From Stomoxys calcitrans (taxonomy: Eukaryota > Arthropoda > Insecta > Diptera > Muscidae), in NCBI RefSeq assembly GCF_963082655.1, contig NC_081555.1:91241272-91305271 (forward strand): DNA of 64,000 bases, in the 5' to 3' direction. The translations under genes were made by a program, and so were the position numbers. The notes under the pieces are model-generated. The model saw only the letters and a program-made list of their open reading frames with translations. It did not search any database and was not told the origin of the DNA. Position 1 is the first letter of the stretch. The number at the start of each line of letters is the position of its first letter. This document shows, piece by piece, positions 22,117-32,724 of the stretch.

Positions 22117-23174
22117 GTGGTGGCTTCAGACCGTAGCATGTTATCCTCCCCTCCTATAGTTGTGGGTGCCTTGGCACCTTTAGTCGAGAGTAATGCTTCA
22201 AGCGCACAACCAGTCGCCAGACTAACGAATGAGGAAGAGACGGATAAACCAGAGGGATGCACAGTTCGTCCCCAGACTTTGAGTAATGGTGGAAATTCCG
22301 ATTTAGATTCCGACAGCGACAGTGTCAATGAAACAGTCATCGCAGCCGAATCGAGAGATGAGAGCAGCGGGATGACGGCAGAAGCAAGCGATGGCTTTGC
22401 TAAGCTCACAAGCGTAAGGAGAAAGCAATTCGGATCACGACGAAGGAGACAGAGGAGTATGTACCGGCAGCGCAATCGGATGAAAGTGCAGCATGTTGGA
22501 AGGGACGAAACTGACATTCCAAGCACTTCTACGGAAGCTGGAAAGAGAATCACATCACTCGAAGAGCATAACACTGCTAAAATACTGAAAAAGAGCTCCC
22601 CGCTTCAAGTACTCTACGAAAACAAAGCCAGCCCTCCCTCAATGAAGACTCCAGACAGTGTCTTGCGGAGGGAGACAAAGTCGGTACAGAAACGAAGGAA
22701 GCGCGCAGAGCCCCTGAGTCTTCATGGAGGAGTGTGACTTCAAAAAGGAGGCCACAGCCATCACGGAAGGGGAAGATGGTCGCTGAGAATGGTAAGGAGC
22801 GGCCCTCTTTCGCCAGAGTGGCAAGGAAGCACAACAGAGATGAGCCGGCTTATGCAGTCATCTATGTCGGCAGCGCATCCGGTAGGATACCACCAGCTCA
22901 TCGGTTCCAAGTGGAAGATCTGGCTAACGATCGGATTTTTGAACATTTGTGTAACTCTGTAGATGGTCCACCCATACAAATAATGAGCTGCGAGTTTAGA
23001 AGGGACATCTTTACGCTACGTTTTGCGTTGGCGGAATGTATTGATACCGTCAAACAGCTCGTCGGAGATATCCACGCTCCCTGGGAGGGCACAGAGCTCG
23101 AACTGGTGAGATCTGGGGCATGCCCCATCAGGGTATGGGGCAGTAAAATTGGGCAAGCAAAAACCAAGGTTTGA
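22117..23174 (+). pseudogene. LINE ORF1-like protein, frameshifted
   Basis: Two overlapping frames (22117-22737 and 22734-23174) together give an acidic, Ser-rich N-terminus (SDLDSDSDSVNE), a basic stretch (FGSRRRRQRSMYRQRNRMKV) and a folded C-terminal part starting RPSFARVARKH and ending ACPIRVWGSKIG. This layout matches the nucleic-acid-binding ORF1 of RNase H-bearing LINEs. The change of frame at 22734 and the stop after 23174 show decay. Confidence 0.65.
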
Positions 23175-23279
23175 TCGCAGAAAAGTGGGTGGAAAGAAGG
23201 AAGGAACTCTCCTTGTGGTTGGCATTGATCAAGTCTCCGTGACAAGTTTGGCTAAGACTTAGGGCATGACGCACTACGG

Positions 23280-23720
23280 GAGCAAGGCTGTCTTTTTCAA
23301 GATTGGGAAGACTATGATAGGTAAAAATCCCCATATAGAGACATCAGGCCGTGCAGTGGCAGGTGACTCAATACCGCCCAAAAAGCAGGGGACTGACGAC
23401 GAGACAATCACCGTCTCTCTCAATATTGGGAAAACTATGATAAGCAAAGATCCTAACACCAAAACAACAGACAGTGCAGGGGCGAGAGACTCTACACAGC
23501 CTGACGAATAGGGTCCCAACGACGGACCCATCACCGACTTTAAGATTCGGAAGACTAGGATAGGTACAGATCCTAATATGGAAATATCAGGCAGCGCAGT
23601 GACAGGAGTCTCAATGCAGCCTAACGAACAGGGAGCCGTCGATGGAACCATCACCTACTCCCAAGAAACCCATTTACTTAAGTTTGGAAGATTAAGATAG
23701 GCAAAGATCATAGTATTGAA
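23280..23720 (+). repeat. Tandem coding repeat in LINE, about 43-residue unit
   Basis: Four units follow one another, each with IGKTMIGKDP-like, then T/S-SGSAVAGDS-like, then QPNEQG-like phrases (near 23300, 23430, 23550 and 23690). Stops occur between some units. The minus-strand LINE copy at 61860-62010 shows at least one equivalent unit, so copy number probably varies. Confidence 0.7.
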
Positions 23721-23865
23721 ACATCAGGCAGTACAGGGACGGGAAACTCAATACAACTTAACGAACAGGGACGCTCCTTAATTCAGGAGCTATGGACGAC
23801 CCGGAACAAAGTTTCTGAACTGAACTCGATGAAGTAACACTGGTATTTGGCCGAGGACCAACGTT

Positions 23866-24460
23866 ATGTGTCATAAAAATTTGAATTATATATTTTCCCC
23901 AGTAGTGAGACAGCGAGACGGTGGAGCATACAAGGCATCACTTTATCTGCCTTTCGACTTTCCGACACCGCCACCCAAGTCGGAGCTGCAACGGCTGGTG
24001 AGGAAAGCAAAACAGACAGATGACGAGGTACTTAAAGGGGGGCGATGCGAAGTCTCACCTCATTTCGTGGGGTAGTACCAACACTAAAAAGCGAGGCCAA
24101 GCCCTGGCAGAGTTCTTGAATACTAACGACCTAATAACACTTAATATTGGTAACACCGCTACCTTTGTTAATAGGATTAGGGAGGAGGTATTAGATGTGG
24201 CAATTCGGAAAATCTAATCGATGAGGTACAGGATTGTAGGGTCTCCATGCAACACTTTTTCTCTGACCATCGCTACATTAGGTTTAGAATAGCACGGTCA
24301 GCGATAAGCTTACGACATAAGTTGAAAACCAACTGGACAAAGTTTGGACGGTTACTCAGAAGAAGACTTGGGCAATACAATTTAGATTGTCCAAGCATAG
24401 AAGACATTGACGAAAATGTTTTTCGAAGATAGTTGTCCTCTCCGGGAAAGGAAATCAGCT
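23866..24460 (+). pseudogene. LINE endonuclease domain, broken
   Basis: Motifs include VVRQRDGGAYKASLYLPFD, then NDLITLNIGNTATFVNR and EEVLDVAI, then FSDHRYIRFRIA. These are the YLPFD, GNTPTF, DVT and SDH blocks of APE-type LINE endonucleases. Frame changes near 24020 and 24217 and a stop at 24215 break it. Confidence 0.72.
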
Positions 24461-24720
24461 CAAGAAAAAACCGGGATGATCGAGGAGATTCGCAATATTG
24501 GGAAAGAGGTCCGCTGATTTTTTAACAGAGCACGTCGTAAAAAGCGGAAGTTTACAGCGATGTGTACTACACACGGCTCAAGGAAGACAATAAGATTACC
24601 AGAGCCGCAAAACGCGCCTCCTGGAAGCTTTTCTGCTATCAGATCGATAGCGTTATGACATCCTAAGATAAAAAGTTTCACTCAAAAACCCATGTCCAAA
24701 CTGAAACTTAAGTAGACGAC

Positions 24721-25900
24721 ATGGGAGTGAGGACAGAGACAACGGAGGACATGTTGAGGCTTTTAATGAAAACGCATTTTCCTCAGGATACGACGGCACT
24801 CACGCATACACCGGAATCTTCGAATAATGACGTTGATCGAATGTTTATAATTACGAAATTTATGGTCAAGGAAGCCTTAAGGAGCTTCAAACCATTTAAG
24901 TCACCCGGACCCGATGGAATATTTCCGGCGTTACTACAGAAAGAGGCAGACTATCTGGCGCTTCGTCTGGCCAAAAGCCTGGCAGGAGCAAAGGGTGGTG
25001 TTTATACCCAAGCCCGGCAAGGCGAGTTATGCTACACCAAAGGCCTATAGACCCATAAGCCTTACGTCCCTTCTACTGAAAACCATGGAACGTATTGTGG
25101 ACAACATGATAAAGAGTAGGACATCCAGCGAACTGCTCAAATACAAACAGCATGCCGATGTCAAGGGAAGGTCGGTGGAGACTGTCCTGCACGAGATTGT
25201 GCATAAAATAGAAGAATCCTTCGACGCCAAAACGTACACCCTCACAGCATGCATTGACATCGAGGGGGCTTTTAAAAAAGTGCGGACCGACACACTGATC
25301 CAATCCTTAGATCAGTATCGGGTGGTCCCGGTCCTTAGAGACTGCATGAACCATATGCTTGGGAACAGGTGGATAAATTGTGTGTCCCATGGCATAAATA
25401 TAAGGGAGGAAGTGGCACAAGGCACAACACAGGGGGTCATTTTATCGCCACTCCTATGGGTGACCACCATATTTGACCTATTACGGATGCTGACTGAGGA
25501 GGGATTTGAAAACGTCTGCTACATAGACGATGTTATAATACTTCTAAGGGGTAAGGATCCGGCCTAGCTATGCAGATGGGCCAAAAGGGTCCTGCATATG
25601 GCATATGAATGGGCTATACCCAGGGGTCTCAATGTTAACCCAGAGAAGACTGAAATATTGCTGTTCGAGAGGAAGACGAAGGTGGGCCAATTTAACGCAC
25701 CACGTTTCCTTAATAAGACGATTTTGATATCTGACAAGGTCAAATACTTAGGTGTGATCTTGGACAGGAAACTGAATTGGAAGTGTCACATTCAGGAGCC
25801 TACTAAGAAGGCTCGCAGATGTTGGGTACTATGTAGACGGGCCGTATGCTCTAAATGGGACCTGAATCCGAGGATAGTCCACTAGTTCTACAGGAGCGTG
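24721..25900 (+). pseudogene. LINE reverse transcriptase
   Basis: Blocks appear in order: FKSPGPDGIFPALLQ, AYRPISLTSLLLKTMERIVD, TACIDIEGAFKKVRTDTL, GTTQGVILSPLLW and YIDDVIILLRG (the YxDD catalytic box, 25519-25533), then LNVNPEKTEILLF and VKYLGVILDRKLNW. A frameshift near 25000 and a stop at 25565 (after the YIDD block) interrupt the frame. The second residue of the usual YADD is Ile. Confidence 0.82.
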
Positions 25901-26269
25901 ATTAGACCAATACTTACTTACGCATCAGTAGTTTGCTGGACTTCTATGGAGAAAAAGTGCAACATAAGGACCATACAACAGGTTCAGAGAACATTTTGTC
26001 TTGGCATAGGCGGTACGACGAGGACCACTCCTACTAGGGCAATGGAGACCATTCTAGATATCCGACCCATTGACATACAGATTTAGTGTAAGGCAGCCAT
26101 TGCGGATATGTGACTTAAGGCGATGGGAGAATGTATAGAGGATGGGAGCAGGTCATACCATCGCGGTATATTCGAAGCGACGATAGGAAATGAAGAGGTT
26201 TTCAATCGGATACCTGAGATGACACTTGAGGTGGAGCGCGAGGCACTGCTGCCAGCGGCACAGTCTTAG

Positions 26270-26790
26270 ATTGATGGAACCCTAGTATTGCCATCTGAAA
26301 GATCATGTTACACGGATGGATCAAAGCTAGAGGACAGAGTGGCCTGGTGTCTACGTTGAGAACCCAGGGACTGAGATCTGTTTCAGACTGCCTGAGGATA
26401 ATACTGTCCTACAAGCGGATATCTGGGCAATCACGGAATGCGTGAGATGGTGTGGTGTTAACGCGAGGACGTCGACAGTGAACAGGCCATAAGGGCAATA
26501 ACAACCAGGACAGTAAGATCACGAACAGTGTTGGAATGTAAGAAAGAGATTAACGCCTTCTCTGAGGATAGCACGATCCGCATCGTTTGGGTGCCGGGCC
26601 ATAGCGGAGTAACTAGAAATGAGAAAGCAGGCCATTTGGCAGTGAGAGCCAGAGTGCTGCCGTCAATCAACTTGGTTAACTCGAAGCCTTTCGGGTCGAC
26701 GCAGTCCGAGTTAAGGCCGTGGGCGACGAATGCGCATGCAACCCTGTGGAACAGCGAAACGGTCGGTAGGACGGCGAATATCCTATGAGA
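26270..26790 (+). pseudogene. LINE RNase H domain, broken
   Basis: SCYTDGSKLEDRV (first acidic motif, about 26305) and IRIVWVPGHSGVTRNEKAG (26573-26629) bracket an RNase H fold. Stops and a frame change lie between them. The same blocks are more intact in the copy at 33801-34380. Confidence 0.7.
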
Positions 26791-27239
26791 TGATCCGGAT
26801 CGTGAGAAGACAACGCTATTACTGAAAGGAAGTAAGAAGGAGGTCAGTATAGCTTTTGGCATCATAACGGAACATAGGACTTCGAGAACACTTATGTAAA
26901 ATCGGTGCGGCAAGTAATACCATGTGTAGGGCATGCGGGGAAGATGATGAGAAGTTGGAGCATTTCCTATGTCATTGCACGGCATTCGCGTCTAACATAT
27001 ACCAGATACCAGACTTGAACTAACTTAGAGTCGTGGCATGGAAAACAATTAAGGATTTTGTAAGTAGCACTGAATTACTAACTTTGATTTCCTTTTTCGA
27101 TTACTGGTTCAGGTGTATGTCCAAAGTGACATGGGGTGGATTAATATCCGCATCCTATTTTTCAACCTAACCTAACCTTACCTATATTCACAATCGTCAC
27201 CAACCAGTCCATGTTCGAAGTTCAACATCTTCTTCTATT

Positions 27240-27995
27240 TATAATTTATCTTCGCTAATCTAGTCATTCCGTTTGCAACACCTAGAAGTGTTGATCTGAG
27301 ACCCCATAAAGTATATATATTCTTGATCGTCTCAACATTCTGAGTCGGACAGGGCAGTCAATTTGTCGAAATCACGATATCGCTCGAACGAATGAAGATA
27401 TTCGCTTGAAAATTACACAGATACTTCTTTTTGTTACTTCTTGTTGGGGATTGAAATGGACACCAAAATATTGATATGAGACCTCATAAAGTTTATATAC
27501 ATATTTTTGATCCTCTCGACATTCTAAGTCGATCTAGCCATGTCCGTCCGTCTGTCGAAATTACGATAGCGCTCGAACGAATGAAGATAACCGCTTGATT
27601 TTTGCACAGATACTTCTTATTGATGTAGGTTATTTGGGCTTCCAAATGTGTCATACCCGTTCAGATTTGGATACAGTTCCCATATAAATCGATCTCGTGA
27701 TTTCACTTTTGGGCCCCCGGAAGTCGCAATTGTTTTCAGATTTGGGGGAAATTTTGTGTTTTGTTATGCCTTTCAACAACTGTACCAAGTACGTTCTTCT
27801 ATTAACTGATATAGTTCCCATAGACTCCCAATTAATCTCTACGGCTTCATTTTGTGTCCGTTTTGGGAAAAATTTTGCACACAAAATACACATACATATG
27901 TCTTCAGCTATGTTGATATGTCAAATTTTTTTGCAGAATCCATGGTGATGGAATCCCAAGCTTCAGCCCGGCTGAACTTAATACTTTTTACTTCT
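27240..27995 (+). mobile_element. Family C tandem-repeat element
   Basis: It starts with a CATTCCGTTTGCAACACCTA block and TATATATTCTTGATCG, and has GTCCGTCCGTCTGTCG (27542-27557). The proximal block (TTGATCxTCTCxACATTCT) occurs twice, about 200 bp apart, and a module with CCCATATAAATCGATCTCGT follows. It ends CAGCCCGGCTGAACTTAATA, a decayed palindrome, before TTTACTTC. Confidence 0.7.
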
Positions 27996-28029
27996 TTTAC
28001 ATACCTTACATTTCTTTAATTGGTTATAA

Positions 28030-28385
28030 CAGAACATTTGTTTCACTAGAAAAACGTAGAATAACGTTCCAAGCGCCTCAATCTTCTGCGCTCATTCTAA
28101 AATCTCTGATACCAATTTTGGAGGTGTCTCCCACAACTTGATCTTTTCATCGGGCTTTTGGTCTTCCCGGTTTGCGTGTACCACCGTGTTTGCCTTCAAA
28201 AGACTTCTTTGCTGGAACTTCTTCATCCATTCTGACAACATGACCTAGCCAACGCAGCCGTTGTATTTTGATGGGTGTAACTATGCTATCGTCGTCAGCC
28301 AGCACATACAGCTCGTGGTTCATACGTCGCCAATATTCTCCATTAACGCAAACTGGTCCATATATTAGTACAAGTACCATTGCCT
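28030..28385 (-). pseudogene. RTE-like LINE C-terminal fragment
   Basis: The minus strand encodes LIYGPVCVNGEYWRRMNHEL, then IKIQRLRWLGHVVRMDEEVP and GRPKAR. This is the conserved C-terminal tail of RTE-like reverse transcriptases (RLRWLGHVxRM...GRPxxRW). It is a short 5'-truncated insertion, the usual fate of LINE copies. Confidence 0.8.
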
Positions 28386-29385
28386 CTTTTACGTATCTCT
28401 GTCATTATTTATGTTCTTGGTTGTTAAATTTTGTATTTTCATAAAAAACTGATTTTCATTAAACAGCTGACCTTCAGAAAACATCTATTCAATGTTGCAA
28501 ACTTCTGCTAGCGAAAAAAAAACCCTCAACAATAACTTGCAGGTTCTCAATTTTCGAACTGTCAACATTTGTTCACTCTCACGCTCTCTACTGTTGGCGA
28601 ATAAAGTACGCGAACGACTTCCGGTTATTATTGATAATTTTGGGCAGCACTTTTTCTCTACATCTGACTATTTCTTCATGAAATTATAAAACTTTGTAGT
28701 CAAATCTAAAAAATCGTTTCACCAATTTAATTACTGAACACAATATCTATGCTGAACACAATAAAAACGCTGTCAAAAACATCCCTGTTGACATACACAA
28801 CTCGACATACTTGAATCGTAGTGTAAACTGGTTTTGGAGATTATTTTAAATCAAGTGGATTTGGGCTCTAGCGTAAATGTGATTTTATACGATTGTGGTA
28901 ACCCCGAACTTGCCGACTTTTGAGAGTAAACGAGATGGCAACCCTTCTTACTACTTGTTCAGCCTTTAGCTCTAGACTTTCGTAAAAGTCATTCGAATTA
29001 ATTATCGCACAATTTTTTATTAAATAAAGATGGATTCAAATAGTTGTTGAGTTAAACTTGAGTCTTTTATTGGCAACAACAACTATACTTTCATTTCGAT
29101 AATTCCCTCAAAACAAATTCAAACTCATGCAAATAATAACGGCTTGAGTGCGATAACAACCCTGCTTTTATTTATTTTTCTGAACACTTCCTAATGCACT
29201 CTGAGTGGGGCAAAAAAAAGCCAAATGTCAAATGACAAAAACAAAGTGTCCAAAAAAACAAACACAAACGACTTAAATTGCAACGTTGTCAAAGGGCATA
29301 TATTTTACGAGAAAAAAAAAACGTAAATGTAGTGATTAATTCTTCCCTTTCTTTGTAAAACTATGAAAGATTAAAGTAACACGCG
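28386..29385 (+). other. Upstream region of the 398-aa membrane protein gene
   Basis: No repeat is recognised here. An initiator-like TCATTC occurs at 28989. Translation-start-proximal DNA (29200-29385) is A-rich, as expected for a fly 5' UTR. The transcription start is not determined. Confidence 0.4.
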
Positions 29386-30582
29386 ATGAAATTCAATAAA
29401 TTTCTGTATTTTGTTACATTAAGTGTGACGACTTTGTTGTTTACCACTTTGGCTCAGCCAGTGGAGGAAGCACTTCTGCCATCCACCACAACCACCAAGA
29501 ACAACAGCTTGACAGCAAACAATGAAGCTAAAAATGTCATTAAGCTTAATGATAAGGATACCAAAGTGATAGCAGAACCAGCCTTGAAGACACCATTGAC
29601 ACCACTGGATCCCAATAGCATCAAAGACGCATATAAGGCTAAATCACGAAAAGTTAACCCTGTGGAAGCGTATGCAATTGATTCCAAAGTGGAGAATGAG
29701 AAGAAAACAATGCAAAATGCCGCCGAGACAAACACAACAACAACTTCAAAGCCATCACCTAAAATAGAAGAAAAGAAACTTAAACAACATGTCTCTGAAA
29801 ACGTTTCCATAGATGCTGTGACCAATGCAACCGCTCAATCCAGCAGTAATGGAACCACCGCTAACAATGGTCAGCAAAATGTTACGACCATTTTAAATGA
29901 AACGAAAACAAATTCTACCACTTCTGCAAAGATTGTCAATAATCAGGCGGATGATAAGACAACAGCACAAATGAATCACATTGCTAAAAATAATAATGCG
30001 AACGCAAATGATACGGCCCCAATTAAAACAACAGCAAAATCGTTAACTTCCCCTGTCGCCGCAACAACTTCTAAGCCAACAACAAAAACGCCAATAACAA
30101 CAGACACCAAATCACAAAATGCAGCTTCAGCAAAGCCAGGAACAAGCAACAGCAACCAACCTAAGGCAAACTCTACCAGCACCACAACGACTACTACCAC
30201 CACTACAACTACGACAACGACAACTACAACTACGACAACAACTCCCAAACCCAAAAAACCCCCGATTACCTATAGTGTGGAAGATTTTCCCGATTTGGAT
30301 AAAGAAAATCCCGCATGGCGTAATCTAAGGCAACAGCAAAAATCTTCCAACAACAAATTGCCGTTGCCAGAAGTCCCATATGCTCAACCCTCACAGGAGG
30401 ATTTCAATAATAGCAGTTTCCATGGCGGTCGTGATTATATTCTACCCATAGTCTCTATGATTTTCATAATACCCTTGGTAATTGGCGTTTTGATAACCAC
30501 CTATAGACGCTTCCGCGATTGCTGGTCCACCCGCCATTATCGTCGCATGGATTTCCTAGTCGACGGCATGTATAATGACTGA
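29386..30582 (+). CDS. Thr/Asn-rich single-pass membrane protein (398 aa), unknown function
   Basis: This intact single-exon gene starts with a signal peptide (residues 2-22, FNKFLYFVTLSVTTLLFTTLA). A long low-complexity ectodomain follows, rich in Thr, Asn, Lys and Ala with many N-glycosylation sequons (NVS, NAT, NGT, NVT, NST) and an uninterrupted run of 21 threonines (residues 266-286), so it is probably mucin-like. After a more ordered juxtamembrane part (YSVEDFPDLDKENPAW) there is one membrane helix (about residues 351-373, ILPIVSMIFIIPLVIGVLIT) and a basic tail (RRFRDCWSTRHYRRMDFLVD). This predicts a type I surface protein. The C-terminal 75 residues look the most constrained. The stop is TGA followed by C, with an in-frame extension (separate entry). 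I do not recognise the family. AATAAA occurs at 31438-31443. Confidence 0.87.
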   Translation: MKFNKFLYFVTLSVTTLLFTTLAQPVEEALLPSTTTTKNNSLTANNEAKNVIKLNDKDTKVIAEPALKTPLTPLDPNSIKDAYKAKSRKVNPVEAYAIDSKVENEKKTMQNAAETNTTTTSKPSPKIEEKKLKQHVSENVSIDAVTNATAQSSSNGTTANNGQQNVTTILNETKTNSTTSAKIVNNQADDKTTAQMNHIAKNNNANANDTAPIKTTAKSLTSPVAATTSKPTTKTPITTDTKSQNAASAKPGTSNSNQPKANSTSTTTTTTTTTTTTTTTTTTTTTPKPKKPPITYSVEDFPDLDKENPAWRNLRQQQKSSNNKLPLPEVPYAQPSQEDFNNSSFHGGRDYILPIVSMIFIIPLVIGVLITTYRRFRDCWSTRHYRRMDFLVDGMYND

Positions 30583-30732
30583 CGACGACGAGCACACGGC
30601 GGTCCATGTCAATACAGCGATCAACAACAACAGCAGCAGCAACAACATAGACATCTGTTAACAGCAGAACCCAAAGCCGATGAAGAGGAGGATGAGGATG
30701 AAGATATATGGAATGTGTCACAAATTGCTTAG
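30583..30732 (+). CDS. Putative stop-readthrough extension of the 398-aa protein (49 codons)
   Basis: Directly after TGA (30580-30582) the same frame stays open for 49 codons to TAG at 30730-30732. The peptide starts RRRAHGGPCQYSD, has eight glutamines, then TAEPKADEEEDEDED and ends IWNVSQIA. It looks like a real cytoplasmic tail, not random 3' UTR: GAN-rich acidic codons, a Gln run of CAA/CAG, and a tidy end. TGA-C is the leaky context known from Drosophila readthrough genes. Alternatives are a recent nonsense mutation, a sequence error, or chance. No selenocysteine element was sought beyond reading by eye. Confidence 0.55.
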   Translation, partial: RRRAHGGPCQYSDQQQQQQQQHRHLLTAEPKADEEEDEDEDIWNVSQIA

Positions 30733-31480
30733 CATTGATAAAATGTGATATATACGCATCGCTGGCTGTTTGTTTTTCGTTTTAAGTTTTATTTCTAAGA
30801 GAGAATTTATGCATTATAACTTGAAAATGTATAACATTTAGGTTTTGTATTACAATCGATGCCATTACCCACACACACACACAAACGAAACAAGCGGAGT
30901 GAGATTTTATGCCCTTCCCTGTCCAAAGCAAGAACTACTCCCCAATTGATTTACTATGTTGGCGGCATTTCATTTCTGAATTTTTCCTTTTATTTTTTAC
31001 CCACCAACTACTAGCTGTAATTAATGCATCCTGGAAAGCAATACAATTGTTTTATACGTTTTAGATTTTGTTTTTGTAAAAAACACTTTTGAGAAAAAAA
31101 CGAGGCCAAATTTTTGTGAACTTTAATTTTTGTTGGATTTTATGTACCTTCTTTTCTTGTCTTAGTCCTTGACGAAACATTATTGTAAGCTATAAGATTC
31201 CTTTAATAACTTTTATTTTATTACATTTTTTAGAAGCTACAAAAAAAAAAAAATGGAGCGTGAAGTATTTATGAGGATTTTTTCTCCGTCTAAGGAAAAT
31301 ATCCTTTTAGTTGTATAAGTATTTTCTGTATAGCATTTGGTAAAAGAAAAAAAGAAAACAATGAAATTTAAAACCCAAACCCCGATTTAAGAATAATATT
31401 TTTGTATTATATATATACATACAAATATAAACATTTAAATAAAACGAATTTAGATTTGACAAATATGATTTCTGTCTTTA
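30733..31480 (+). other. 3' UTR of the 398-aa protein gene
   Basis: AT-rich, repeat-free sequence with a CA microsatellite at about 30870-30882. The AATAAA at 31438-31443 is the likely polyadenylation signal, giving a 3' UTR of about 0.85 kb from the first stop. Confidence 0.6.
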
Positions 31481-31489
31481 GACAATTTT

Positions 31490-32720
31490 TAGACTAACGA
31501 ACTGGGCCACCTAGGCCCATATGGCCGCACGGGATGGCTGTGAGCACCAATAGTGGCAGCCTGCTTTTAGACTAACTCAGATATAGGATTGACCCGATGG
31601 AACCCTCCTCGGCAAGGGCTGCCGTCTCAGTGTACGTGTTCGTCTTTTTTCGTCATGGGAGAGGAACATCCCGGAGTGCATTCTCCGCACGCTTCTGGTC
31701 CGTGCCGGGTTTGAAAAGAACCCCGGACCCTGGTTCTGTTCGGTTTACCAGAACCTCCTCCATCATCGATCGGTGTCGGAGAGGTGTAATTGTTGCATGG
31801 ATTGGGTACATTTCCGATCTTGCTCTGGCCTCACTTCACTACGGGAGTATAGTCATACGGGTTATGTCGCGAGGTGCTGTGCGAACATAGCCAGCAGTGG
31901 GAGAAACGTCTATTCCGCAGAAAGAAAAAGGAAATGAAAAGAGGAGCCGACGGGTTACCCGCTGAACTTTTTAAAACCGGAGGCGACACGCTGAGAAGGC
32001 GTATGCATCAGCTTATCTGCGCAATCTGGCTAGAATAACGCATACCCGATGATTGGAACCTCAGCATACACAAGAAAGGAGACAAGACGGAATGTGCCAA
32101 CTACAGAGGAATAAATCTCCTCCCCAACGCATACAAGATACTCTGGAGCGAACCGTGTGGACCAGATATTCACACTGCGCCAAATCCTGGAAAAGACCCG
32201 AGAAGGACAAATCAACACCTATCATCTTTTAGTTGACTACAAAGCCGCTTCCGATACTCCTTTATGTTCAAAGGTATTTTAAGCCATGTCTGAGTTTGGT
32301 ATCCATGCAAAATTAATAAGACTCTGCAGGATGACACTTGCTGATGTGCGTTCCTCAGTACAAATAGGAAAGAATATCTCCGAACCATTTAATACCAAAC
32401 GAGGTTTCAGACAAGGAGACAGCCTGTCGTGTGATCTCTTTAATATCCTGCTGGAGAAGATTATACGAGATGCAGATGTGAATAGATATGGCACACTACT
32501 CACAAGAGAACACATGCTACTCGCCCGGTCACCGGAAGTAGTAACTGCTGCCTTTGGAAGAATCGAAAGAGAGTCAGTGAAAATGGGTATGGCAGTAAAT
32601 GGAGATAAGACGAAATGGATGATTGCAACTCCCAAAACGCCTTGTACAACCGAGCAGATAAAGAAAATGGACAAAGTTTATCTACCTCGGCACCACCGTA
32701 ATCGAAACGAATGACACCAG
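31490..32720 (+). pseudogene. RTE-like LINE reverse-transcriptase copy lacking the YADD box
   Basis: Successive matches are [38 protein letters not shown], then from 32286 a clean frame with EFGIHAKLIRLCRMTL, NTKRGFRQGDSLSCDLFNIL, EKIIRDADVNR and MGMAVNGDKTK. Between HMLLA and RSPEVV the catalytic DDIDI segment is absent without loss of frame. The copy at 42746 retains DDIDI. A 5' GC-rich leader (31490-31870) has a reversed SINE-3 piece. The element is dead but locally well preserved. Confidence 0.78.
31584..31636. mobile_element. SINE-3 partial copy, reverse orientation
   Basis: GATTGACCCGATGGA through GGCAAGGGCTGCCGTCTCAG is the complement of the central part of the 6294 and 33994 units. 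The GTT end is missing. Confidence 0.65.
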
Positions 32721-32724
32721 TTTT

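Larger units (their letters stand above)
22031..27180 (+). mobile_element. Near full-length non-LTR retrotransposon with RNase H domain (broken)
   Basis: This element of about 5.1 kb has, in order, a 5' region starting near AGTAGTCGTTGAGTGGAGCG, an ORF1-like part (22117-23174), a tandemly repeated linker (23280-23720), an APE-type endonuclease (about 23800-24460), reverse transcriptase (24721-25900), RNase H (about 26270-26700), a C-terminal cysteine/histidine region (about 26920-26990), and a tail CAACCTAACCTAACCTTACC. The RNase H domain points to the I superfamily (LOA/I-like), not classical jockey; this clade call is inference. Many stops and frameshifts prevent function. Confidence 0.85.

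Noticed and set aside
27160..27180. CCTAACCTAACC as a telomere-like (TTAGG) array
   Set aside because: Only two to three units, always at the 3' end of LINE or SINE copies.
29976..30254. 92-codon minus-strand poly-valine frame
   Set aside because: Antisense shadow of the threonine-rich coding region.
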